Shown here: positions 1-5,321 of the stretch, one piece after another
How the letters are laid out: every line of letters starts with the position of its first letter
Position numbering within the stretch: the first letter of the stretch is position 1
Origin: Clostridiales bacterium
Lineage (GTDB): Bacteria; Bacillota; Sulfobacillia; UBA995
Direction of reading: 5' to 3'
Assembly: GCA_003517845.1 (NCBI GenBank)
Contig: DOZU01000167.1
Span: forward strand, 1-8,820
Length of the DNA: 8,820 bases
Notes under the pieces: generated by a model
Seen by the model: only the letters and a program-made list of their open reading frames with translations
What the model was told of the DNA's origin: nothing
Databases searched by the model: none
Position numbers and translations under genes: made by a program

Positions 1-2
1 AC

Positions 3-422
3 GGCCGATACGTGACGTCACGGAAGCTGATCGCCCGGGACACGGGCCGCCGCTACGAGTACGAGATTGACTACGCCTACGTCGCTACGGGAACCTTCAA
101 CACGTCCTACGATCTGGTCCTCGGTGAAGCGAAGGGGTTCAGAGAACTCACCGATGAGGTCATGCGGAAGATGGCCGGACTCGCCGATCGCTTCCCGCGG
201 AAGCCGTACCTTGCGTTCTCAACGCTCAAAGATCGCTATTCCGATGCGGAGAAAGCACACCTCCGCAGCCTCGCCGGGAGGGGTTACAAGGTGATCGCTC
301 TTACGCGTGAAGAACTCGACCCTTATGCCCTGTTCGACCGCTTCGAGCAGGCACCTCATAAGTACGCGGTTGGCCTTGAGAAACTCTCTCGGAACACGCT
401 TCACCTCAACGTCCGAGAGTAG
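3..422 (+). CDS. Partial protein with PD-(D/E)xK-like nuclease signature (C-terminal part)
   Basis: The reading frame is open to the left edge of the window, so this is probably the C-terminal part of a longer protein. An in-frame GTG at 12 exists but has no visible ribosome binding site. Counting from that GTG, residues 34-41 form a D-x4-E-x-K arrangement (Asp34, Glu39, Lys41 within DLVLGEAKG). It sits on a hydrophobic strand and is followed by a helix, as in restriction-endonuclease-fold enzymes. A second alpha/beta stretch follows (residues about 65-105), with a YLAFSTL strand, a charged helix and a KVIALT strand. I do not recognise a named gene. DNA or RNA cleavage is an inference from the motif alone. 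It is the only plus-strand gene here and is convergent with the tRNA pair. Confidence is high that it is coding and moderate for the nuclease fold. Confidence 0.6.
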   Translation, partial: GRYVTSRKLIARDTGRRYEYEIDYAYVATGTFNTSYDLVLGEAKGFRELTDEVMRKMAGLADRFPRKPYLAFSTLKDRYSDAEKAHLRSLAGRGYKVIALTREELDPYALFDRFEQAPHKYAVGLEKLSRNTLHLNVRE

Positions 423-501
423 CAATGGGAGAACAGGTGACAATCCTGGCACCCTCAAAGAACGAAGCCCACCGGTAAGGCGGATCCCCGGGGGGCCTGG
501 C

Positions 502-530
502 AGGGGTGCGGGTTCGCGGCCCGCGCCCCT
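502..530. repeat. GC-rich inverted repeat (11-bp stem, 7-base loop)
   Basis: Bases 502-512 pair with 520-530 over 11 positions, one of them a G-T wobble, around a 7-base loop. It lies between the convergent nuclease-like gene and tRNA-Lys, where a bidirectional terminator would be expected. Neither strand has a T-run after the stem, so it is not a canonical intrinsic terminator. It may block or protect transcript ends. Confidence 0.6.
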
Positions 531-534
531 CTCA

Positions 535-551
535 ATTGGCTGTCAGCCAAT
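535..551. repeat. Short perfect inverted repeat ATTGGCT-GTC-AGCCAAT
   Basis: Seven bases pair perfectly around a 3-base centre, directly beside the larger inverted repeat at 502-530. It is about 40 bases beyond the 3' end of tRNA-Lys. It could be part of a 3' processing or termination structure for the tRNA transcript, or a protein-binding palindrome. There is no T-run beside it. Confidence 0.5.
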
Positions 552-591
552 CCCGCCGCGCGTCTTCCTCCCGAAAACTCCCTGCTAAACC

Positions 592-667
592 TGGTGGGCC
601 ATCAGGGACTCGAACCCTGAACCGTCCGATTAAGAGTCGGATGCTCTACCAGTTGAGCTAATGGCCC
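592..667 (-). tRNA. tRNA-Lys(CTT)
   Basis: On the minus strand a full cloverleaf can be drawn. The acceptor stem GGGCCAT pairs with ATGGCCC over all seven positions, with discriminator A and an encoded CCA end (592-594). The D arm contains the usual AGCTCA...GGTAGAGC. The anticodon stem CCGA/TCGG encloses a loop with anticodon CTT, which reads the lysine codon AAG. The T arm carries GGTTCGAGTCC. Length is 76 bases including CCA. It lies 14 bases after tRNA-Met and is probably cotranscribed from the promoter at 780-808. Confidence 0.97.
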
Positions 668-681
668 CACGGTCTCTCAGT

Positions 682-757
682 TGGTAGCGGCGGCTGGATT
701 TGAACCAGCGACACTGCGGGTATGAACCGCATGCTCTAGCCCCTGAGCTACGCCGCC
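682..757 (-). tRNA. tRNA-Met(CAT), elongator type
   Basis: On the minus strand the acceptor stem GGCGGCG pairs with CGCCGCT; the first pair is a G-U wobble. The anticodon stem TGCGG/CCGCA encloses TTCATAC with anticodon CAT. The T arm is GCTGG-TTCAAAT-CCAGC and CCA is encoded (682-684). The paired first position and the absence of a GGG/CCC run in the anticodon stem argue against initiator tRNA. The body does not look like the lysidine-modified tRNA-Ile, so elongator Met is preferred. The molecule is 76 bases long, and its 5' end is about 15 bases after the predicted start of transcription. Confidence 0.95.
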
Positions 758-779
758 ATCAGGTCCCGAATGCTCCCCC

Positions 780-808
780 ATTATAGTACCTCCCCGCGTC
801 GTGGTCAA
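780..808 (-). promoter_or_regulatory. Sigma-A type promoter for the tRNA-Met/tRNA-Lys pair
   Basis: On the minus strand a -35 box TTGACC (808-803) and a perfect -10 box TATAAT (785-780) are separated by exactly 17 bases. Transcription would start near 773, just ahead of the tRNA-Met 5' end at 757. It follows divIC, so the tRNAs have their own strong housekeeping promoter and do not depend on read-through. Confidence 0.88.
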
Positions 809-855
809 CGCAACCGCCACCGCGAATCAGCGTGAGGCAGGGGTTCGGGGACCTA

Positions 856-1236
856 TCACTCGCGACCGTCGGGCGCCATGAAGGACTCGGGGAACAAGAA
901 GAGGATCTCGCCCGGCCTGACCAAACCCAGTTGTCGGGCCGCCTGCTCGAGGTACTCGTCAGTCTGCGTATAGGCGATCTGATCCTGCAAGCCCGCATTC
1001 ATGGTTTCTTGCAGGGCAATCGCTTCGCGGGTGCGGTGCAACTCCCGGCGAAGCTCCGCCAGTCGGACGATCTCGACGCCGGTGGCAACCAGCAGGTAAC
1101 CGGCGAATATCGCCAAGAACAGGCGGCCGAGGCGGACCCGGCACCTCGTGCGCCGGCGGCTTGCCGGCAGCGTGGGTGGTCCGGGAAAGGGGATGACCTT
1201 ACCCGCCGACGGCGTTGCGCGGGAATCCTGCCTCAC
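856..1236 (-). CDS. divIC: Septum formation initiator DivIC/FtsB family
   Basis: DivIC works with FtsL and DivIB in the divisome at the septum. The predicted 126-residue product fits the family: a basic, proline-rich cytoplasmic N-terminus (1-36), one membrane segment (about 37-55), and a heptad-like coiled coil (57-92, with alternating LRREL and EAIALQE). It ends with the hallmark YLEQAARQLGLVRPGEI (95-111). Reading frames extend further upstream, but that part is arginine-, glycine- and serine-rich and unlike DivIC, so I chose the GTG at 1236. A G-run about 11 bases upstream could be its ribosome binding site. It lies 55 bases after yabQ, its usual neighbour, and is the last protein gene of the minus-strand block. 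The family call is firm; the start is moderately certain. Confidence 0.88.
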   Translation of the reverse strand: MRQDSRATPSAGKVIPFPGPPTLPASRRRTRCRVRLGRLFLAIFAGYLLVATGVEIVRLAELRRELHRTREAIALQETMNAGLQDQIAYTQTDEYLEQAARQLGLVRPGEILFLFPESFMAPDGRE

Positions 1237-1291
1237 CTGCCTGCACCCCCATGCCGGCCGTGCCTCGACCCAGGGGTTCGCCGAAGGCCCG

Positions 1292-1654
1292 TCAAGTCCT
1301 CCCTCGCTGCGTGGTGAGGAGCGACCAGCAACCCCGTATCCGCTCGATGGTCCACTCGAGTGCACGCGACACCGCCGGGCTCGCCAACCGCAGGTAGCCG
1401 CCCATCCCCGCTGCAATGCCAATGTAGACGTAATTTCGGAGCTGGGCGAGGTTGGCGATGACCAGCAGGCCGAAAATGATGGGGGTCATGACGAACCAGA
1501 ACGATATGTCGAGCGCGAATCCGGCGCGAGTCAGTCGTCTCCGCTTGCAGCGCGGCCAGAACAGGGTCCGGTAGGCGTCGAAGGCAAGCCCCAGGACGAC
1601 TCCGGTGAGCACCGCACCCAGGAACATCGTGAGCTGCTGACCAGTATCGGACAG
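1292..1654 (-). CDS. yabQ: Spore cortex biosynthesis protein YabQ
   Basis: YabQ is a membrane protein needed for spore cortex formation in Bacillus subtilis, made in the mother cell and associated with the outer forespore membrane. The product shows the family pattern: an N-terminal hydrophobic segment leading into LGLAFDAYR (compare the Bacillus LGASLDTYR), a short basic stretch, then an ALDISFWFVM helix and a further hydrophobic region with NYVYIGIAAGMGGYLRL. The first ATG in frame is at 1627, but it has no ribosome binding site and would remove the start of the first membrane segment. A CTG at 1654 is preceded by GGGGAGG with 8 bases between, and restores an N-terminus similar to other YabQ proteins (LSDTGQQLTMFL). 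I therefore use CTG, giving 120 residues. It sits between the lytic transglycosylase and divIC. Confidence 0.85.
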   Translation of the reverse strand: MSDTGQQLTMFLGAVLTGVVLGLAFDAYRTLFWPRCKRRRLTRAGFALDISFWFVMTPIIFGLLVIANLAQLRNYVYIGIAAGMGGYLRLASPAVSRALEWTIERIRGCWSLLTTQRGRT

Positions 1655-1662
1655 CCGGCCTG

Positions 1663-1669
1663 CCTCCCC
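1663..1669 (-). promoter_or_regulatory. Ribosome binding site supporting the yabQ CTG start
   Basis: GGGGAGG on the minus strand lies 8 bases before the CTG at 1654-1652. It is 35 bases before the first ATG, too far to serve that codon. An in-frame TAG a little further upstream limits the alternatives, and no ATG, GTG or TTG lies between that stop and the ATG at 1627. Confidence 0.6.
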
Positions 1670-1712
1670 GTCCCCCCGATCCTATGCTCTCGTTCGGCGG
1701 GGCTTGCGAGGC

Positions 1713-2600
1713 TCATCGTTGTAGGGTCCACGGCAGACGGCGTAAGGTCCAGAGGCAAAATACAAACCATAGCCCCGCGCTGAGGGCGGTGGTGCCCCGG
1801 GTCAGTCGACCGAGGGTGCCGAGTTCCATGGACACAATAGCCGCTCGGGGCTCTTCCCGCAGGGCGGCCCACCGGTAGAGGACGTCCCTCACGTACTGGC
1901 GCGTCTCTCGGAAGGGAGGAATGCCCGCCGGCTGCTCCCGGCCGAGGTGCCGGACGGCCGATGGCCCGGCGTTGTAGGCGGCGGTCGCGAGGACGACGTC
2001 GCCGTCGAACTCGCCTAACAAGAGGCGGAGGTATCTAGTTCCCACGCGGATGTTCGCCGCAGGATCGAAAATGCACCCGGGTCCGCAGGAAGGTGGCGCA
2101 TGGTCCCCGGGACAGGGGGAATCCGGGTTCAGGTATCGCCAGGTGGAGGGCAGGATCTGCATCAAGCCGCGGGCTCCCGCCCGCGACACGGCGTCCGGAT
2201 CGTATGCGCTCTCCCGTTGAACCACCGCCGCGACCAAGGCCGGATCGAGGTCGTTGCGGGCGGCGTACAGCCTTATCAGGTCGGCGTACGGCAGGTCCTG
2301 GAGGTTGTCCCTGGCCTGGTAGTAGCTGTCGGTTAGCTGGGCCGTCCAGGCGTACTCGGCGCTTTCGCTGAATTCGCCCAGGCTCCAGCCGCCGGCGGTC
2401 ACGGCCAAGGCCAGCAGCATGTAGCCCACTACCCAGCCGGCGGCGAACCTGCGCCGAGGAGAAAGGAGGTCAACCAGCAATGCCAGCGGGCTGGCAACAA
2501 TATACGCGATGGCGGCAAAGGGGAATCGGAAGCCACGCCACAACCAACCGGTCCACCCGGGCCGGCAATTGCGGTCATATAGGCAATCGCGCTCAGTCAA
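1713..2600 (-). CDS. Membrane-anchored lytic transglycosylase (SLT domain, GH23 type)
   Basis: Lytic transglycosylases cleave the MurNAc-GlcNAc bond of peptidoglycan to give an anhydro end. The catalytic domain spans about residues 105-240. It has the catalytic Glu130 in QRESAYDP, GLMQI (145-149), ANIRVGTRYL (182-191), AAYNAGP (207-213) and RETRQYV (231-237). Two hydrophobic segments (about 27-46 and 54-73) flank an arginine cluster, and a third lies near the C-terminus (about 272-285). Charge bias places the enzyme domain outside the cell. A cysteine-bearing insertion (Cys163, Cys172, Cys176) interrupts the domain before the ANI motif. It lies between yabP and yabQ, which are adjacent in Bacillus, so a role in spore envelope remodelling is plausible but inferred. 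The TTG start at 2600 is uncertain because no well-spaced ribosome binding site is visible. Confidence 0.85.
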   Translation of the reverse strand: MTERDCLYDRNCRPGWTGWLWRGFRFPFAAIAYIVASPLALLVDLLSPRRRFAAGWVVGYMLLALAVTAGGWSLGEFSESAEYAWTAQLTDSYYQARDNLQDLPYADLIRLYAARNDLDPALVAAVVQRESAYDPDAVSRAGARGLMQILPSTWRYLNPDSPCPGDHAPPSCGPGCIFDPAANIRVGTRYLRLLLGEFDGDVVLATAAYNAGPSAVRHLGREQPAGIPPFRETRQYVRDVLYRWAALREEPRAAIVSMELGTLGRLTRGTTALSAGLWFVFCLWTLRRLPWTLQR

Positions 2601-2690
2601 AGGCAGCGCCCCGATCGCCTCCCCATGCTAACCTGGATTTTGACGGCAATTCTACTCCGGATGGTCCACTTCCTGTCCCTCGGACGACGG

Positions 2691-2987
2691 TCAACGGAAC
2701 ATCCGTTCGAGCCATCCCTTGCCCCCGGTCCGCTGAACCTTACCCCGCACTCGAGGACCGTAGGTCATTGCGTCCACCATCCCTTCCACGCCGAGTCTGC
2801 CCTCCTCGAGATTCAGCTGCTTGATGTGGAGGTTCTCGCCCCTGATGGTCAGGCTGCCCAGTTCCGTATCCACGGCCACCTCCTGGTCGTCAAAGGCGTC
2901 TACGTGAACAATCCCGGTCAGCGTCAGCAAGTCGCGATTGGTCAGATTCAGGGTATGATTCTGGTAGCCGACTTCCTCTGGTACCAC
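2691..2987 (-). CDS. yabP: Sporulation protein YabP
   Basis: YabP is a small mother-cell sporulation protein related to YqfC, needed with YabQ for normal cortex and coat development in Bacillus. The 98-residue product shows the family body: NHTLNLTNRDLLTLTGIVHVDAFDDQEV near the N-terminus, then TELGSLTIRGENLHIKQL and LNLEEGRLGVEG, ending in a short basic tail. The strands alternate as expected for a small all-beta fold; no signal peptide or membrane segment is seen. The start is GTG at 2987, preceded by AAAGGGGGC with good spacing, and an in-frame TAA lies just upstream. Two small hairpins stand directly before this ribosome binding site. It follows the SpoIID-like gene by 77 bases. Confidence 0.9.
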   Translation of the reverse strand: MVPEEVGYQNHTLNLTNRDLLTLTGIVHVDAFDDQEVAVDTELGSLTIRGENLHIKQLNLEEGRLGVEGMVDAMTYGPRVRGKVQRTGGKGWLERMFR

Positions 2988-3003
2988 CTCGGTGCCCCCT
3001 TTC

Positions 3004-3031
3004 GGTAGTTACTACCTGGCATGTATATGCC
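3004..3031 (-). repeat. Two back-to-back short inverted repeats ahead of yabP
   Basis: On the minus strand GGCAT-ATAC-ATGCC (3031-3018) is followed after one base by GGTAG-TAA-CTACC (3016-3004). The yabP ribosome binding site comes immediately after. In RNA these would form two 5-bp hairpins in series. They could tune yabP translation, stabilise the downstream message after processing, or be a DNA operator. None of these is shown by the sequence itself. Confidence 0.5.
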
Positions 3032-3064
3032 GGAGGGGGGCGGCCATGCGAATGTCGGAACCAT

Positions 3065-3997
3065 TCATTCCCATTGCCGGCGGATCTCGACCCGATGGTA
3101 GAAAGCGTGGATGATGTCGCGGGCCGTCTTTCCCTGTTCCGCCATGAGTCGGGCGCCTTGTTGGGACATGCCTACTCCGTGTCCAAACCCACGGCCGCTG
3201 AACACGACTCGATCACCCTCCACCCTGACCCCCAGGATCAGGTTGGACCTGAGTCGCTTCGGATCGAGGGCAATGCGAAACGCCGGCGCGGGGACCCGAG
3301 CATCATCGATCTGGATGACGGTGGCCCTGCCCGACGGGCCGCGGCGGGCAACCCGCACCTCCCTCACGTCTGTGAGCCGGTGGCCGGTCGCCTCGGCCGC
3401 GCGGCGCACCTCGTCCCGGCTGAAGCTCGCGGTCCAGGCATTCGCACCCGCGTCGGTGGGCACCTTCAGGCTGGGCAGATAGCGGACCCTTCCGGGGAAG
3501 CCGAGACCCTCCTGAGGGGTGGCGGTGATGCCCGCGGCGTCCGCATGAAACCAGGTCCGGGCCGGCCGGCCCGCGTGGAAGATCACCAGGCCGCGCGTGG
3601 CCCGTACCGCTTCCCGGATCGCGTCGTTGATCAGGCCGGCATTATACGCCTGAAAGTGTTCCACGTTCGTGCATACGTCGGTGCCGTGCAGTTCCCAGGT
3701 TCCGCCAGTCCGCTGGAGCTTACCGAGGGTGAAGGTCCGGGCTATGATCGCTTGCGCCTCCAGCGCGGCCCGGGGCCAGTCCCCCGGCACCTCCCCGGCG
3801 ACCACCCCCGCCAAGTATTCCTCGAACAGCATGCGGCGCCGTGTGCCCTCTTCTTCGAGGTATACGAGGAGCGACCGTTCTTCTCGGACCTTCCGCCAGC
3901 GAGGGTGAACCGGGTCCGCGAACAGGTTGAACGCTGCCAGCGCGACGATCAGAGCGGCGCTCAACCCGAGGAGGATCTCCCGGCGCAAGTCCATCAC
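3065..3997 (-). CDS. SpoIID/LytB-domain protein (probable peptidoglycan lytic transglycosylase)
   Basis: SpoIID-type enzymes cut glycan strands once stem peptides have been removed; SpoIID itself drives forespore engulfment. The product has a single N-terminal membrane anchor (about 8-26). Its SpoIID domain begins with FEEYLAGVVAGEVP, where Glu69 matches the catalytic glutamate of SpoIID, followed by ALEAQAIIARTFTL (78-91). The C-terminal signature GRGFGHGVGMSQQGA (268-282) is intact. In the region that binds zinc in SpoIID, the stretch HGTDVCTNVEHFQAY keeps His104, Cys109 and His114 but appears to have Phe where a second Cys is usual. The frame starts GTG-ATG (3997 and 3994), and the ATG is equally possible. 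The gene lies 32 bases after rqcP. Because canonical spoIID usually sits elsewhere, this may be a paralogue; gene identity beyond the family is not certain. Confidence 0.88.
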   Translation of the reverse strand: MMDLRREILLGLSAALIVALAAFNLFADPVHPRWRKVREERSLLVYLEEEGTRRRMLFEEYLAGVVAGEVPGDWPRAALEAQAIIARTFTLGKLQRTGGTWELHGTDVCTNVEHFQAYNAGLINDAIREAVRATRGLVIFHAGRPARTWFHADAAGITATPQEGLGFPGRVRYLPSLKVPTDAGANAWTASFSRDEVRRAAEATGHRLTDVREVRVARRGPSGRATVIQIDDARVPAPAFRIALDPKRLRSNLILGVRVEGDRVVFSGRGFGHGVGMSQQGARLMAEQGKTARDIIHAFYHRVEIRRQWE

Positions 3998-4029
3998 CCC
4001 GCGAGTATTATCCCCGGAGGTCGGCTTGG

Positions 4030-4296
4030 CTACTGCCGGCCGGACTGAACGCTACCCGACTCCATCTCGGTGATGCGATAGAGGCTATCGGGTGCCGCGG
4101 CGGGGTGAACGGACCTGACTTCAACCTGCATGGTGCGACCGCCGAGGTCCAGCCGGATCACGTCTCCTGCCCGTACCGGGGTTGCGGGCTTGCCGGGCTT
4201 TCCGTTGATGAGCACCCGGCCCTGATCGGCCAAGTCGTGCGCCACGGTCCGGCGACGGACCAGCCTCGATAGCTTGAGAAACTTGTCGAGGCGCAT
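4030..4296 (-). CDS. rqcP: RNA-binding S4 domain protein RqcP (YabO)
   Basis: RqcP binds stalled 50S-peptidyl-tRNA complexes and, with RqcH, supports alanine tailing of stuck nascent chains in bacterial ribosome quality control. The 88-residue product matches the usual length. It opens with the S4 signature MRLDKFLKLSRLVRRRTVAHDLADQGRVLINGK (1-33), then PATPVRAGDVIRLDLGG (37-53), with a short non-conserved tail. The ATG at 4296 is preceded by an AGGGGG tract at suitable spacing. It lies 16 bases after the HU gene, as in many clostridial clusters; in Bacillus it directly follows yabN. Family and name rest on the S4 sequence together with gene position. Confidence 0.92.
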   Translation of the reverse strand: MRLDKFLKLSRLVRRRTVAHDLADQGRVLINGKPGKPATPVRAGDVIRLDLGGRTMQVEVRSVHPAAAPDSLYRITEMESGSVQSGRQ

Positions 4297-4312
4297 GCCC
4301 TTGCCCCCTGTA

Positions 4313-4588
4313 TCAGCCGGCTACGCGATCCTTGAGCGGTTGCCCCGGCCGGAACGCGGGCACCCGGGCGGCTTCAATCCGAATCTCCTCGCCGGTCTGG
4401 GGATTCCTGCCGATTCGTGCCGCGCGCTCCCGCACCTCAAAGCTGCCGAAGCCCGCCAGCGCCACCCGGTCCCCCGCCGCCAGGGCGTCGGTAATGCTGT
4501 CAAACACGGCGGTCACGGCTTCTTCCGCTAGCTTCCTGGTCATGCCCGCCCGGTTGGCCACGCTAATCACCAGCTCACCCTTGTTCAC
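4313..4588 (-). CDS. hup: DNA-binding protein HU
   Basis: HU is a small dimeric nucleoid protein that bends DNA. The 91-residue product has all family landmarks: MNKGELV at the start, GFGSFEVRERAARIGRNPQTG (47-66) with the intercalating proline at 63 in the arm tip, and the C-terminal VPAFRPGQPLKDRV. A longer frame exists upstream, but its arginine/glycine-rich start is not HU-like. The GTG at 4588 gives the normal N-terminus and is preceded by GGGGAGG at good spacing. The start overlaps the end of mazG by 14 bases, indicating translational coupling. Confidence 0.95.
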   Translation of the reverse strand: MNKGELVISVANRAGMTRKLAEEAVTAVFDSITDALAAGDRVALAGFGSFEVRERAARIGRNPQTGEEIRIEAARVPAFRPGQPLKDRVAG

Positions 4589-5321
4589 CCTTGCCCCTCC
4601 CCGCCTTGGCCTTCTCATTCAACTCAGCAACGAGGCCATCAATCGCCCTATGGAGAGCCGTCTCGGGGTCCACTCCCCGGGCGGCCGCGGTGCGGGCGAT
4701 ACCGAGGAGTAGTTCCCCGAGTGCCCGCTCCTGCAGCCCCCCATGCTCGGACAGGACCGCGGCAGGCACGTCGGGGATCTGGTCCCCGAGGCCGGCGGCA
4801 CCGGCCCTCGATTGCACTCGCGCCGCCCGCATCAACGCGGGCAAACTGCGGGGGATGTTGCCCAAGATGTCGCCGGCCTCTTCCGTCTTCAACCGGCTCC
4901 ACTGGGCCAATACCCCCTCGCTGGTGCACACCGTCGAGTCGCCGAAAACGTGCGGGTGTCGCCGCCGGAGTTTCTCCCCGACCCCATCCACCACCCTATT
5001 GAGGTCGAAGGCACCTTGTTCCATGCCGATGACGCAGTGGAACACCACTTGCAGGAGTAAGTCTCCCAGTTCGTCAACCAGCTTATGCGACGAACCGGAA
5101 TCGATGGCATCGACCAGTTCGTAGGCTTCCTCCAGGACATAACTCCTGAGCGTGCGATGATCCTGCTCCCGGTCCCAAGGACAACGGCGTCGCAAGATCT
5201 GCATGATGTTCACGAGCGCGTCCAAGGGGTAACGACAAGGAGCCGAGGAGCCGCTGCCGGGGAGCCCCGGAACGTGAACGGATGTATGTTGGTCATATCC
5301 GCAGCCATCCATCGCCCTCAC
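4575..5321 (-). CDS. mazG: MazG-family nucleoside triphosphate pyrophosphohydrolase
   Basis: MazG converts NTPs to NMPs and pyrophosphate, cleaning up abnormal or stress-related nucleotides. The N-terminal MazG domain is complete: CPWDREQDHRTLRSYVLEEAYE with metal ligands Glu64, Glu65 and Glu68, then DELGD with Glu84 and Asp87, and RRRHPHVFGD. The second MazG-like half (about 155-240) is short, lacks the EExxE helix and has GELLLG where ELGDLL is usual, so it is probably structural. Unlike Bacillus YabN there is no N-terminal methylase domain, only about 34 unconserved residues. I chose GTG at 5321 because it overlaps the preceding stop as GTGA and has AAGGGGG 10 bases upstream. The ATG at 5312 and GTG at 5351 are alternatives. 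It is coupled to the flippase gene upstream and to HU downstream. Confidence 0.92.
   Translation of the reverse strand: MRAMDGCGYDQHTSVHVPGLPGSGSSAPCRYPLDALVNIMQILRRRCPWDREQDHRTLRSYVLEEAYELVDAIDSGSSHKLVDELGDLLLQVVFHCVIGMEQGAFDLNRVVDGVGEKLRRRHPHVFGDSTVCTSEGVLAQWSRLKTEEAGDILGNIPRSLPALMRAARVQSRAGAAGLGDQIPDVPAAVLSEHGGLQERALGELLLGIARTAAARGVDPETALHRAIDGLVAELNEKAKAGRGKGEQG

Noticed and set aside
1199..1252. 17-codon ATG frame overlapping the divIC start
   Set aside because: It could be read as a leader peptide, but nothing beyond an ATG and a stop supports it, and it overlaps divIC coding sequence.
1237..1422. Upstream extension of divIC to a 188-residue protein
   Set aside because: The extra 62 residues are Arg-, Ser- and Gly-rich, overlap the end of yabQ in another frame and do not resemble any DivIC N-terminus.
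2565..2600. Promoter-like TTGACT...TATGAC at the start of the lytic transglycosylase gene
   Set aside because: Spacing is about 15 bases, the -10 is poor, and it falls inside the first codons of the gene.
2988..3064. Sigma-E promoter for yabP around CATATACA
   Set aside because: The -10 matches only partly and no acceptable -35 element lies at the required distance; the same bases are better explained by the inverted repeat.
3074..4048. Long plus-strand open frame (324 codons) opposite the SpoIID-like gene
   Set aside because: Its translation is rich in Pro, Gly, Arg and His with no recognisable domain, while the minus strand encodes a clear SpoIID-family protein. It is a GC-rich antisense shadow.
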